From: Pararhodospirillum oryzae
Lineage (GTDB): Bacteria; Pseudomonadota; Alphaproteobacteria; Rhodospirillales; Rhodospirillaceae
Direction: 5' to 3'
Length of the DNA: 33,060 bases
NCBI RefSeq assembly: GCF_007992075.1
Contig: NZ_BJZO01000048.1
Location: 1 to 33,060 of the forward strand
A program made the position numbers and the translations under genes. Shown piece after piece: positions 21,678-28,952 of the stretch. The notes beneath the pieces were generated by a model. The model was not told the origin of the DNA and searched no databases. It saw only the letters and a program-made list of their open reading frames with translations. Numbering within the stretch: the stretch's first letter is position 1; the number at the start of each line of letters is the position of its first letter.

Positions 21678-22787
21678 TCAGCGACTGGCGGTCTGCGGCC
21701 GGACCGCGACCGGGGGCGGCGCCACCACCACCCGGTTGGGTCCCACCACCTCGGCCATCACCACCTGACGGGAGGTCAGGTTGGCAACCCGCACCATGTC
21801 CCCCATGCCCCCGGCCTCCAGGGCTCGCCCGCGCGCGCTCAAAATCATGCCCGGCATGCGCAATTCCATGGTCACCAGGGTATCCTTCCGCAATAACACC
21901 GGCCGCACCACGTCGGCCCGGCGCAACGGCTGACCGTCGCGGGCCACCGAGCGCGTTTCCATTCCCACCAGATCGGCCGCGTCCGTGATCACGTCGGGCG
22001 GCAGGGTATCGGCGCGCACCCGCATCGTGGTGAGATCCTCGGCCCGGATGGTTTCCTCGCGCCCCAGGCGGCGCAGCAGCACCGGCACCTCGCGCGTTTC
22101 GTTGAACCGCCCCGCCACCGTCACCCGCTGGGCGTCGGGCGCCCCGGCCGGCGCCTCCAGCACCGCCGAGAAACGCCGCGTCACGGGATCAAAGGTCTCC
22201 TCGGTGACGCGGATGGTATAGGGCTCCCCCGGTGGCACGCTCAACGACGACCGCGCCGTGGTGATTTCCATGGTCATGCTGTCCGGGGCCCCCAGGTTGG
22301 CCATGACCGGGCGCAAGGTGGCCTCGATCGCCTCCAGGGGCACGGTCACTCCGGGCCGGGTCACCACCGTCTGGTCGAAGGGGCCCCGCGGTGCCCATGC
22401 AAGCCCGTTGGCCTGGGCGGCTTGTTCCAGCCACTCGGTGTCGAGGGTGGCCGAACGTCCGGGGCGCGGGGCCCGGGCCACGGCCACCCCGGCCAGCGGT
22501 CCCACGCCCTCGAACAAATCCCCCAGGGTGACGAACGGCCCGTTCACCTCGATCGCGCGGCGCAACTCGATCTCGCCCGGGGCCAGCGCAAGCGACTCGG
22601 CCGGCCCGTTTCGCATCCCGACCGGCGTATCCGCCCGGGGCGGCGCCATCAAGGTGGGCTGGGGGGGAACCAGATTCGCAGGCGCCTCGGCCGCCCGGCC
22701 CAAAGGACCTCCCAGCCCCGCCGTCGCGGCCACCAGCACGGCGCCAAGGCACCGCCGGCTCCAGACACGGGACACGAAACGGGACAT
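21678..22787 (-). CDS. flgA: FlgA, P-ring assembly chaperone
   Basis: A 369-residue periplasmic chaperone for P-ring (FlgI) assembly. The signal peptide is near the N-terminus (CLGAVLVAATAGLGGPLG). The C-terminal third has the SAF-domain pattern: VPVLLRRLGREETIRAEDLTTMRV, then VGMETRSVARDGQPLRRADVVRPVLLRKDTLVTMELR and GRALEAGGMGDMVRVANLTSRQVVMAEVVG. It is longer than E. coli FlgA (about 219), with an N-terminal extension of a first beta domain seen in many alphaproteobacteria. GGAGG lies 9 bases before the ATG. It follows flgG by 37 bases. Confidence 0.93.
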   Translation of the reverse strand: MSRFVSRVWSRRCLGAVLVAATAGLGGPLGRAAEAPANLVPPQPTLMAPPRADTPVGMRNGPAESLALAPGEIELRRAIEVNGPFVTLGDLFEGVGPLAGVAVARAPRPGRSATLDTEWLEQAAQANGLAWAPRGPFDQTVVTRPGVTVPLEAIEATLRPVMANLGAPDSMTMEITTARSSLSVPPGEPYTIRVTEETFDPVTRRFSAVLEAPAGAPDAQRVTVAGRFNETREVPVLLRRLGREETIRAEDLTTMRVRADTLPPDVITDAADLVGMETRSVARDGQPLRRADVVRPVLLRKDTLVTMELRMPGMILSARGRALEAGGMGDMVRVANLTSRQVVMAEVVGPNRVVVAPPPVAVRPQTASR

Positions 22788-22824
22788 GGCGGCGGCCTCC
22801 TCCAGGCAAAACTGCGAGCAGGAC

Positions 22825-23610
22825 CTACTTCATGCGCGTCAGGGTCGACATCATTTCATCAGAGGTGGTGATGACCTTCGAGTTCATCTCGTAGGCACGC
22901 TGCGCGCTGATCAGGTCCGTGATTTCCGACACCACGTTTACATTGGACGTTTCAAGAAAACCTTGCAAGACGGTACCGAAACCGGCCGAGCCCGGCGTGC
23001 CGGTGGTCGGGTTGCCGGAAGCCGGTGTTTCCAGGAAAAGGTTGTCGCCGATGGCGTTGAGACCGGCCTCGTTGGCGAAGATGGCGGTGGTGATCTGACC
23101 GGCCGAGGCCATGGTGGTCTGGCCGTCGAGCTTGTAATTCACCTCGCCCGTGGGGTTGACCGCGATTTCAACCGCGTTCGCGGGAATCGCCGACAGCCCT
23201 TGCACCCGGTAGCCGTCGTGGGTCACCACCTCGCCGTCGGGCGAGAGCTGGAACGAGCCATCACGGGTATAGGCGGTTTCCCCGGTGGGCAGGTCGATCT
23301 GGAAATATCCCTGGCCCTGCAAGGCCAGATCCAGCGAGTTGTCGGTGCTGGTCAGGCTGCCTTGCTCGGTGATGCGATAGACGGCGGCGGTTTTGACGCC
23401 CAGGCCCAGCTGCACGCCGGTGGGCACGATGGTGCCGGTGTCCGACGAGGGCGAGCCCGCCCGGCGCATGTTTTGGTACAGAAGGTCGTGGAACTCGGCC
23501 CGGCGTCGAGTGTACGCCGTGGTGTTCATGTTGGCGATGTTGTTGGAAATGACCTCGACGTTGGTCTGCTGCGCCAGCATGCCGGTCGCGCCGATGTTCA
23601 AGGATCGCAT
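22825..23610 (-). CDS. flgG: FlgG, distal rod protein
   Basis: A 261-residue flagellar distal rod subunit. It starts MRSLNIGATGMLAQQTNVEVISNNIANMNT, the classic FlgG N-terminus, and has GVKTAAVYRITEQGSLTSTDNSLDLALQGQGYFQI in the middle and SNVNVVSEITDLISAQRAYEMNSKVI near the C-terminus, forming the paired helices common to rod and hook proteins. The length equals the family norm (about 260). AAGGAA precedes the ATG at 23610. It follows flgF by 37 bases, in the usual alphaproteobacterial order flgF-flgG-flgA-flgH. Confidence 0.97.
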   Translation of the reverse strand: MRSLNIGATGMLAQQTNVEVISNNIANMNTTAYTRRRAEFHDLLYQNMRRAGSPSSDTGTIVPTGVQLGLGVKTAAVYRITEQGSLTSTDNSLDLALQGQGYFQIDLPTGETAYTRDGSFQLSPDGEVVTHDGYRVQGLSAIPANAVEIAVNPTGEVNYKLDGQTTMASAGQITTAIFANEAGLNAIGDNLFLETPASGNPTTGTPGSAGFGTVLQGFLETSNVNVVSEITDLISAQRAYEMNSKVITTSDEMMSTLTRMK

Positions 23611-23647
23611 GGCTTTCTATTCCTTCTTGCGCAAGGCCGCCGGCCGT

Positions 23648-24388
23648 TCAGGTCTTCGCCCCGGAGAGCACGTCATACGCCCGCTGCTGGCGTTCGTTCT
23701 CTTGTTCCAGGATTCGCGTGGTCGCTTCGTAGGCACGCTGGACGTCGATCATCGTGGTCATTTCAAGCATGGGGTTGACGTTCGAGCCTTCCACCATGCC
23801 CTGGCGAATCTGAGGGGTCTCGACCGCGCGGGCGGTCTGGCCGCCGCTGTCGTACAGTCCCCCACTGACCCGCTGCATGGCCTGGGGGTCGTCGAAGGTC
23901 ATCAGGCGAATCTTGCCGATCGTCCCGTTCTCGGTGGAAACGGTGCCGTCCGCCGTCACCGAGATCTGGGTTTCGGTCGGCGCCACCACCAGGGGGCGGC
24001 CGTTGGTGTCCATCAGCGCCTGGCCCAGATCGGTGACGATCATGCCATCGGCGTTCAAGGTAAAGCGACCATCGCGGGTGTACATCGGACCCGCCGGATC
24101 ATCGATTTCAAAGTATCCATCGCCCTCGATCGCGAAATCAAGCGCGTTCCCGGTCTGCGCGACGGGACCCGGGGACAGATCACGGTAGGACCCGAAGTCC
24201 TGGGTATAGGCCAGCTTGTCCGGCAACCGGGTTTCGGTGTCCCGGGTCGGGACAAGGTACTCGGAAAACAGGGCGTTTTCCCCCTTGTACCCACCAGTGT
24301 TCATGTTGGCCAGGTTATTGGCCACCATGTCCATCTTGCGCCACAGGGCCATCTGGCGGGACAAGGCGATGTACGATGTGTTTTCCAT
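23648..24388 (-). CDS. flgF: FlgF, proximal rod protein
   Basis: A 246-residue rod protein. The N-terminus MENTSYIALSRQMALWRKMDMVANNLANMNTGGYKGE is typical of FlgF, as are GNALDFAIEGDGYFEIDD, YTRDGRFTLNADGMIVTDLG and the C-terminal VNPMLEMTTMIDVQRAYEATTRILEQE. FlgF forms part of the rod that crosses the periplasm, exported by the flagellar type III apparatus. ATG 24388 is chosen because the family starts here; the frame stays open for another 99 codons upstream but with no similarity, and it would run through the sigma54 promoter. It heads the flgF-flgG-flgA-flgH operon. Confidence 0.95.
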   Translation of the reverse strand: MENTSYIALSRQMALWRKMDMVANNLANMNTGGYKGENALFSEYLVPTRDTETRLPDKLAYTQDFGSYRDLSPGPVAQTGNALDFAIEGDGYFEIDDPAGPMYTRDGRFTLNADGMIVTDLGQALMDTNGRPLVVAPTETQISVTADGTVSTENGTIGKIRLMTFDDPQAMQRVSGGLYDSGGQTARAVETPQIRQGMVEGSNVNPMLEMTTMIDVQRAYEATTRILEQENERQQRAYDVLSGAKT

Positions 24389-24444
24389 CGGGTTCCATCC
24401 ATGCTCTGCCGGCCCAAGGGCCAAACGCACGTCACCAAAAACCA

Positions 24445-24460
24445 AGCACGTGGCGTGCCA
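24445..24460 (-). promoter_or_regulatory. Sigma54 promoter for the flgF operon
   Basis: The minus strand reads TGGCACGCCACGTGCT. TGGCACG is a perfect -24 box and GC lies exactly 10 bases after GG; only one T of the -12 TTGC is replaced. The predicted start is near 24434, about 46 bp before the flgF ATG. Sigma54 control of flgF operons is established in Caulobacter. Confidence 0.85.
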
Positions 24461-24527
24461 CAGCTCCGTTTCCTTGTTTTCCAAGGCATTGATCGCCGTG
24501 GCGGCCCGGCGCCGGTCGAGGTCTGCC

Positions 24528-24542
24528 CGGCAAAAGAGTCCG
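24528..24542. promoter_or_regulatory. CGGCA...CCG element, candidate FlbD enhancer
   Basis: CGGCAAAAGAGTCCG shares its left half with the perfect CGGCAGATTCTGCCG dyad before flgI. Its centre (24535) is about 101 bp upstream of the predicted flgF start, nearly the same distance as at flgI (about 98). The function is inferred from position. Confidence 0.4.
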
Positions 24543-24587
24543 ACCACGGCTAGCGCGGACGCCAGTATGACGCAAGGTGTTTCATGA

Positions 24588-24599
24588 CTTCTTAAGAAG
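24588..24599. promoter_or_regulatory. 12-bp palindrome CTTCTTAAGAAG
   Basis: A perfect palindrome about 180 bp before fliL in the divergent flgF/fliL region, AT-rich within a very GC-rich setting. It may be an operator; no regulator is recognised. Confidence 0.35.
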
Positions 24600-24780
24600 G
24601 GGTAGCCTAGAGTATGATCCGGGCTGGCAGGAAGGGCATCGACCCCGCGCCTGCTCTCGCCCGAACGAGGAGTCCGACCGGACAAGCCGGATCCCCGTCG
24701 ATCCGACGCTTCCGGTCTTTCGCATGTAACGAGTCAGGCCCGCACGCCCGCCGGGCCGCGCAGGGGAGCACCCAGACGCC

Positions 24781-25386
24781 ATGGCCGATGACGATCTTGA
24801 AGAGGATCTTGACGAGGTCGAGACGGGAAAAGGCGCCGGCGGCGGCAAGGGCGGCGGCAAGAAGAAACTGATCTTGATCATCCTGCTGCCCTTGCTCCTG
24901 GTGATCGGGGCCCTGGCCGGGGCGTATTTCGCGGGCCTGATGGATCCCCTGCTCGGCGGCGGCGACGAAACCGCCAGCGCCAGCGCCAGCGCCGAGGGCG
25001 GCCACGATGCCCCGGCGGGAGGAGACCAGGGCGGGGGACATGGGGGCGGCGCGGGCGAAACGTCGGGCGCCACGGCGGGCGGACCGGTGTTCTACGACCT
25101 GGACCAGATCGTGGTCGATCTCAATTCGTCGGGACGCCGGCGCTCCTACCTTCAGATGCGGCTGTCGCTGCAGCTGGCGCGGCGCGAGGATGTTCCGATC
25201 ATCGAAGCCATGATGCCCCGCATCCAGGATGATTTCATTTCCTTCCTGCGCGAGTTGCGGCTGGAGGACTTGCAGGGAACCGCCGGCATGTACCGCATCC
25301 AGGAAGAATTGTTGATCCGGGTCAACAACGCCGCCGCGCCGGCCCGGGTTCAAGACGTGCTGTTCAAGGAAATGCTGATCCAGTGA
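24781..25386 (+). CDS. fliL: FliL, flagellar basal-body associated protein
   Basis: A 201-residue single-pass inner-membrane protein. A charged, Gly/Lys-rich cytoplasmic tail (1-29) is followed by one transmembrane helix (about 29-52), a Gly/Ala/His-rich flexible linker (about 58-100) and a periplasmic FliL domain (FYDLDQIVVDLNSSGRRRSYLQMRLSLQL ... LRELRLEDLQGTAGMYRIQEELLIRVN ... VLFKEMLIQ). FliL forms rings around the stator units and supports torque. GGGGAG lies 13 bases before the ATG, a loose fit. Two strong hairpins separate it from fliM, the next gene. Confidence 0.95.
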   Translation: MADDDLEEDLDEVETGKGAGGGKGGGKKKLILIILLPLLLVIGALAGAYFAGLMDPLLGGGDETASASASAEGGHDAPAGGDQGGGHGGGAGETSGATAGGPVFYDLDQIVVDLNSSGRRRSYLQMRLSLQLARREDVPIIEAMMPRIQDDFISFLRELRLEDLQGTAGMYRIQEELLIRVNNAAAPARVQDVLFKEMLIQ

Positions 25387-25392
25387 GCCACG

Positions 25393-25444
25393 GGCGGGGG
25401 GAAAGGCCCCCCGCCAGTCCTTCAGGGGGGCCGCCCCCCTGAAG
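25393..25444 (+). terminator. Two tandem hairpins between fliL and fliM
   Basis: Hairpin one is GGCGGGGGG (25393-25401) with CCCCCCGCC (25407-25415). Hairpin two is CTTCAGGGGGG (25420-25430) with CCCCCCTGAAG (25434-25444), a perfect 11-bp stem with a 3-base loop. No T-run follows, so partial termination or mRNA processing inside the operon is more likely than a full stop. Confidence 0.55.
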
Positions 25445-25509
25445 CCGCCCTCTCCCTGGTCCCCTCGCCGGCTCCTCGTCCGGCCGGAAGCGCGAAGGAA
25501 ACGCGACCC

Positions 25510-26673
25510 ATGGTGCCCGCAAGCGAAGATCCCGCCAAGGAAGTCTCGGCCGAGGACGAGAAGGCCATGATGGCCGAATGGGAAGCCATGATGAACAAGG
25601 ATGGCGCCGAGGGCGGCGGCGAGGGCGAGGGCGACGCGGGCGGGGCCGCCGAGTGGGAAGCCATGCTGGGCCAGGAAGGCGGTGGCGGCGGGGGACGCAT
25701 GCCCGGCGAGCCGACCCGCGTCCTGAACCAGGAGGAAATCGACAGCCTGCTGGGGTTCCAGGAAAACGACGATCGGGGCGAGGACAAGTCGGGTATCCAG
25801 GCGATCATTTCCACCGCCTTGGTGTCCTACGAACGCCTGCCGATGCTGGAAGTGGTCTTCGACCGCCTGGTCCGCATGATGTCCACATCGCTTCGTAATT
25901 TCACCAGCGATAACGTTGAAGTCTCGCTTGACAACATTCAGTCCTATCGCTTCGGTGACTATCTGAACTCGATTCCCCTGCCCGCCATGCTCTCGGTCTT
26001 CAAGGCGGAGGAATGGGATAACTACGGCCTCCTGACCATCGACTCCTCGATGATTTATTCCATCGTCGACGTGCTGCTGGGCGGCCGGCGGGGCACGGCG
26101 GCCATGCGCATCGAAGGTCGCCCCTACACCACCATCGAACGCAACCTGGTGGAGCGCCTGGTGCACGTGGTCCTGGCCGATTTGTCGGCGGCGTTCGACC
26201 CCCTGTCGCCGGTGACGTTCCGCTTCGACCGGCTGGAAACCAACCCCCGGTTCGCCACCATCTCGCGGCCCTCCAACGCGGCCATCGTCGCCAAGCTGCG
26301 CATCGACATGGAAGATCGCGGCGGGCGGCTGGACATGTTGATTCCCTACGCGACCCTTGAACCCGTGCGCGAGCTGCTGTTGCAGATGTTCATGGGTGAG
26401 AAATTCGGCCGCGATAGTATTTGGGAAACTCACCTGGCCGAGGAAATGTGGTCCACCGAGGTCGAAATGGAGGCCATCCTGGATGAAATCAACATGCCCC
26501 TGAACCGCATCTTGAATCTTCGGGTGGGCTCTCAAATCATGTTCAACGCCACGCCGGATTCCACGGTTCAATTGCGCTGCGGCGACGTGCCGATGTTCGA
26601 GGGAAAGATGGGGCGCAAAGGCCAGAACATCGCCATCCGAGTCGACAACAAGCATCATCGAGCCAAGTCCTGA
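25510..26673 (+). CDS. fliM: FliM, flagellar motor switch protein
   Basis: A 387-residue C-ring subunit that binds CheY-P and sets rotation direction. The CheY-binding motif LNQEEIDSLL is at 72-81, instead of at the extreme N-terminus as in E. coli. It is followed by the middle CheC-like domain (YERLPMLEVVFDRLVRMMSTSLRNFTSDNVEV, LLTIDSSMIYSIVDVLLGG) and the C-terminal SpoA domain (about 295-385; NMPLNRILNLRVGSQI, VQLRCGDVPMFEGKMGRKGQNIAIRV). The first 70 residues are an acidic Gly-rich extension with a repeated AEWEAMM/AEWEAML motif (22-28, 47-53). The ATG at 25510 is the first in-frame start with a ribosome site (GAAGGAA). DUF6468 follows after 3 bases. Confidence 0.96.
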   Translation: MVPASEDPAKEVSAEDEKAMMAEWEAMMNKDGAEGGGEGEGDAGGAAEWEAMLGQEGGGGGGRMPGEPTRVLNQEEIDSLLGFQENDDRGEDKSGIQAIISTALVSYERLPMLEVVFDRLVRMMSTSLRNFTSDNVEVSLDNIQSYRFGDYLNSIPLPAMLSVFKAEEWDNYGLLTIDSSMIYSIVDVLLGGRRGTAAMRIEGRPYTTIERNLVERLVHVVLADLSAAFDPLSPVTFRFDRLETNPRFATISRPSNAAIVAKLRIDMEDRGGRLDMLIPYATLEPVRELLLQMFMGEKFGRDSIWETHLAEEMWSTEVEMEAILDEINMPLNRILNLRVGSQIMFNATPDSTVQLRCGDVPMFEGKMGRKGQNIAIRVDNKHHRAKS

Positions 26674-26676
26674 ACC

Positions 26677-27321
26677 ATGCCACTCCAACTTCTGCTTGAC
26701 GGCACCATCATCGTCCTGCTTCTGGTCTTCATCGGCTACGCGGTGTTGCTGTCCCGTCAATTGAAGGATCTGCGACGCAATCGCGACGAGATGGCGCGCA
26801 TCATCACGACCTTCAACGAGGCAACCGCCCGGGCCGAGGCCGGCATCCCGCGCCTGCGCAAGACCGCCGAGGAAGCCGGGCGGGCCCTGGATGACAGCGT
26901 GTCCAAGGCCCGCACCCTGCGCGACGATCTCGCCTACATGGTCGAACGGGCGGACGGCATGGCCACCCGCCTGGAAACGGCGGTGCGGTCGGCCCGGGGC
27001 GGCGAGGGCAAGCCGGCCGCGCGTGATCCGGTCCGCCCCGATCCGCGAGCGGTTGACGCGCGCGCGGTCGAAGCCCACGTAGACCTTCGGACAACAGACC
27101 GTCTTGACGGCGCGGCTTCGGACTACGACGATCGTCTGGCGCAGGCTCGTCCTCGTCCGCGCCCGGCGCGGGCCGACGGACGGGGAAGCGCCCTGCCGGC
27201 GCCCCTGCCTGTTCGGGGGTACGAAGACGACGAGGAACCGCTGGACCTGGACCTGGAGGTGGAGGACGAACGTTCCGAAGCCGAAAGGGAGTTGTTGCGA
27301 GCCCTTCAATCGGTGCGCTAA
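26677..27321 (+). CDS. DUF6468 flagellar-cluster membrane protein
   Basis: A 214-residue protein with one N-terminal transmembrane helix (about 5-27, LLLDGTIIVLLLVFIGYAVLL), then a long coiled coil (about 28-105: LKDLRRNRDEMARIITTFNEATARAEAGIPRLRKTAEEAG), a Pro/Arg/Asp-rich disordered section, and an acidic C-terminus (EDDEEPLDLDLEVEDERSEAERELLRALQ). This is the pattern of DUF6468, which in Rhodospirillales sits between fliM and the motE gene. No biochemical role is known to me; its location suggests a motor or switch accessory. It begins three bases after the fliM stop and likely depends on coupled translation. Confidence 0.75.
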   Translation: MPLQLLLDGTIIVLLLVFIGYAVLLSRQLKDLRRNRDEMARIITTFNEATARAEAGIPRLRKTAEEAGRALDDSVSKARTLRDDLAYMVERADGMATRLETAVRSARGGEGKPAARDPVRPDPRAVDARAVEAHVDLRTTDRLDGAASDYDDRLAQARPRPRPARADGRGSALPAPLPVRGYEDDEEPLDLDLEVEDERSEAERELLRALQSVR

Positions 27322-27357
27322 ACCCGGCTCCGGAACGGGTCGGAAAACGGAGGGATC

Positions 27358-28113
27358 ATGTCCGCCTTGCCAAGAATCAGGCTTTTGCCGGTCTTGATCT
27401 TTCTGGCCGTCCTGATGCTTTCGGTGCGTCTGGGAGCGGTCTGGAACGGGGTCGAACAAATGCGCACCCTGGAGGTGGGGCATGCCAGCGCCCTGGCCCA
27501 GGCAACCCCCGCGGCCGGCGGCACGCCGACGCCCGCCCCCCCCGCCCCGGCGGCGGGAACCCCGGCGGCGCCAGCCCCGGCGGCGGGAACCCCGGCGTCT
27601 TCGGATCCGGCCGCCTCGGCTCCGGCTCCGGCGGCCGATGCCACGCCCGCCCCCGACCCGCTGGGGCGCGAGGCGCCCTCCACGTTTACCCAGTCGGAGC
27701 TTGATTTGCTGCAACGCCTGTCCGAACGGCGCCAGCAGCTCGAATCCCAGGCCCACGAAATGGATCAGCGCGAGGCGATGCTGCGCGCCGCCGAGGGACG
27801 GATTGATAAGAAAATCGCCGAGATGAAAACCCTCGAAGCCTCGATCCAGGCCCTGCTCAAGCAGCGCGATGCCCAGGAACAGGCCCGGCTGGATATGCTG
27901 GTGAACATTTACAAGGCCATGAAGCCCAAGGAAGCGGCTGTCATTTTCAACGACATGGAAATGCCCCTGATCGTGGACATCTTCATGCTGATGAAGGAAC
28001 GCAGCTCGGCGGCGATCCTGGCCAACATGGATCCGGCGCGGGCCCGGGAAGTGACGCAGGAACTCGCCCGCAAACGCATGCCCGTCGATCCCGCGCAAGG
28101 CGCTCCGGGATAA
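27358..28113 (+). CDS. motE: MotE-family flagellar motor protein (MgtE-N-like)
   Basis: A 251-residue protein: an N-terminal membrane anchor (about 8-27), a Pro/Ala-rich periplasmic linker (about 45-105) with an internal 10-residue repeat (PAAGTPAAPA-like), a coiled coil (about 112-165), and a C-terminal MgtE-N-like domain (LVNIYKAMKPKEAAVIFNDMEMPLIVDIFMLMKERSSAAILANMDP). In Sinorhizobium MotE is a periplasmic chaperone that folds and stabilises the stator-linked protein MotC. No motC is seen in this window. GGAGGG lies just before the ATG. The linker repeat is also exact at the DNA level (30-bp period). Confidence 0.75.
   Translation: MSALPRIRLLPVLIFLAVLMLSVRLGAVWNGVEQMRTLEVGHASALAQATPAAGGTPTPAPPAPAAGTPAAPAPAAGTPASSDPAASAPAPAADATPAPDPLGREAPSTFTQSELDLLQRLSERRQQLESQAHEMDQREAMLRAAEGRIDKKIAEMKTLEASIQALLKQRDAQEQARLDMLVNIYKAMKPKEAAVIFNDMEMPLIVDIFMLMKERSSAAILANMDPARAREVTQELARKRMPVDPAQGAPG
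27544..27597 (+). repeat. 30-bp tandem repeat within motE linker
   Basis: A 24-bp sequence starting GCCCCGGCGGCGGGAACCCC occurs identically at 27544-27567 and 27574-27597, 30 bp apart, in frame. It encodes a repeated Pro-Ala-Ala-Gly-Thr-Pro unit. Slippage could change linker length by 10 residues without loss of frame. Confidence 0.85.
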
Positions 28114-28145
28114 GACACCAAGCGAACAGAACGTCTTCACGTCCT

Positions 28146-28174
28146 TTGCCAACGCTTGTGTTTTGGGCTATCTA
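28146..28174 (+). promoter_or_regulatory. Weak possible promoter before cheY
   Basis: TTGCCA (28146-28151) and TATCTA (28169-28174) with a 17-base spacer lie in the 168-bp gap between motE and cheY. The -35 matches 5 of 6 consensus bases, the -10 only 3. The gap suggests cheY could have its own start, but support is weak. Confidence 0.25.
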
Positions 28175-28281
28175 GGAGGGATTGGAAGGCGGAAGCCCGA
28201 CCCTCACGGGGTTTGGACAGACTTCGGCAACCGATCCGACCAGTCCAGAGGCGCCTGGAAACTGAATGTTAGGGGTGACGC

Positions 28282-28671
28282 ATGGCCGTAGATATGAATA
28301 TGAAGATCCTGATCGTCGATGACTACAAGACGATGCTGCGCATTATCCGCAACCTTCTGCGCCAGCTCGGCTTCAACAACATCGACGAGGCCATGGATGG
28401 AAGTGCCGCGCTTCAAATGCTGCGCGCCACCGGGGATTACGGCCTGGTCATTTCCGACTGGAACATGGAACCCATGACCGGCCTTCAGTTGCTGCGCGAG
28501 GTCCGGGCGGATGCCAAGCTGAAGAGCATGCCCTTCATCATGGTCACGGCGGAATCCAAGTCGGAAAACGTCATCGCGGCCAAGGAAGCGGGCGTGTCCA
28601 ACTACATCGTCAAGCCGTTCAACGCGGAAACCCTCAAGGCCAAGATGCAAAGCGTCATCGGCGAATTCTGA
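28282..28671 (+). CDS. cheY: CheY, chemotaxis response regulator
   Basis: A 129-residue single receiver domain. The acidic pocket D13-D14 (ILIVDDYKTM), phosphoacceptor D59 (VISDWNMEPMTG), the switch residue T89 (IMVTAESK) and K111 (YIVKPF) are all in place. The strong match to the motor-type CheY (ISDWNMEPMTGLQLLREVRAD, KSENVIAAKEAGVSNYIVKPF) supports direct binding to FliM rather than a generic regulator. The start at 28282 follows AGGGGTGACGC; in-frame ATGs at residues 5 and 7 are alternatives. cheZ lies downstream after 281 bp, and the FliM it should bind is encoded upstream in the same cluster. Confidence 0.95.
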   Translation: MAVDMNMKILIVDDYKTMLRIIRNLLRQLGFNNIDEAMDGSAALQMLRATGDYGLVISDWNMEPMTGLQLLREVRADAKLKSMPFIMVTAESKSENVIAAKEAGVSNYIVKPFNAETLKAKMQSVIGEF

Positions 28672-28724
28672 CAACGCACCCGATCGGCCTTGCTGGAAAC
28701 CGTTCCGTCTCCCCGGATCCCTGC

Positions 28725-28749
28725 CCTTCCCCCCGACCAGGGGGGAAGG
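28725..28749 (+). terminator. Hairpin after cheY
   Basis: CCTTCCCCCC (28725-28734) pairs perfectly with GGGGGGAAGG (28740-28749), loop GACCA. There is no immediate T-run (a T6 stretch occurs only near 28860), so this may be a cheY mRNA 3' end or an attenuator before cheZ. The rest of the 281-bp gap shows no gene. Confidence 0.5.
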
Positions 28750-28952
28750 CGGATCGGTCGGGTTTGACGGTTTGCGTTGACCGGTTCGGCTCCTTGTCCC
28801 TGCCCCCCGGGCTCCCCATCGGGCGGCGCGACGCTCCTTGGCAGCCGAGTCGAGGTCAGGTTTTTTGGGGGGGTCTGTTTCTTCCGGTTTCTTTCGGCGG
28901 GCCGATCCCGACGGAACACGCCCAGGCTTCCCCAAGGGTGGAGAAAAGGGTC

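Larger units (their letters stand above)
24389..24780. other. Divergent flgF/fliL regulatory region (392 bp, no gene)
   Basis: The largest gene-free stretch of the window. It holds the flgF sigma54 promoter (24445-24460), a CGGCA element at 24528-24542, and a perfect 12-bp palindrome CTTCTTAAGAAG (24588-24599) that stands out as AT-rich. I found no convincing sigma54 or sigma70 promoter for fliL on the plus strand. Open frames here lack any recognisable protein. Confidence 0.6.

Noticed and set aside
24607-28152. Very long open frame on the minus strand (about 1180 codons) opposite fliL-cheY
   Set aside because: It is a by-product of high GC and strong third-position G/C in the real plus-strand genes. 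Its translation is low-complexity (His/Gly/Gln/Arg-rich) and shows no known domain, while the plus strand encodes recognised flagellar proteins throughout.
28212-28232. GG-N10-GC match (TTTGGACAGACTTCGGCA) before cheY as a sigma54 promoter
   Set aside because: Only the GG and GC cores fit; the flanking -24 and -12 bases do not, and the region has no enhancer-like element.
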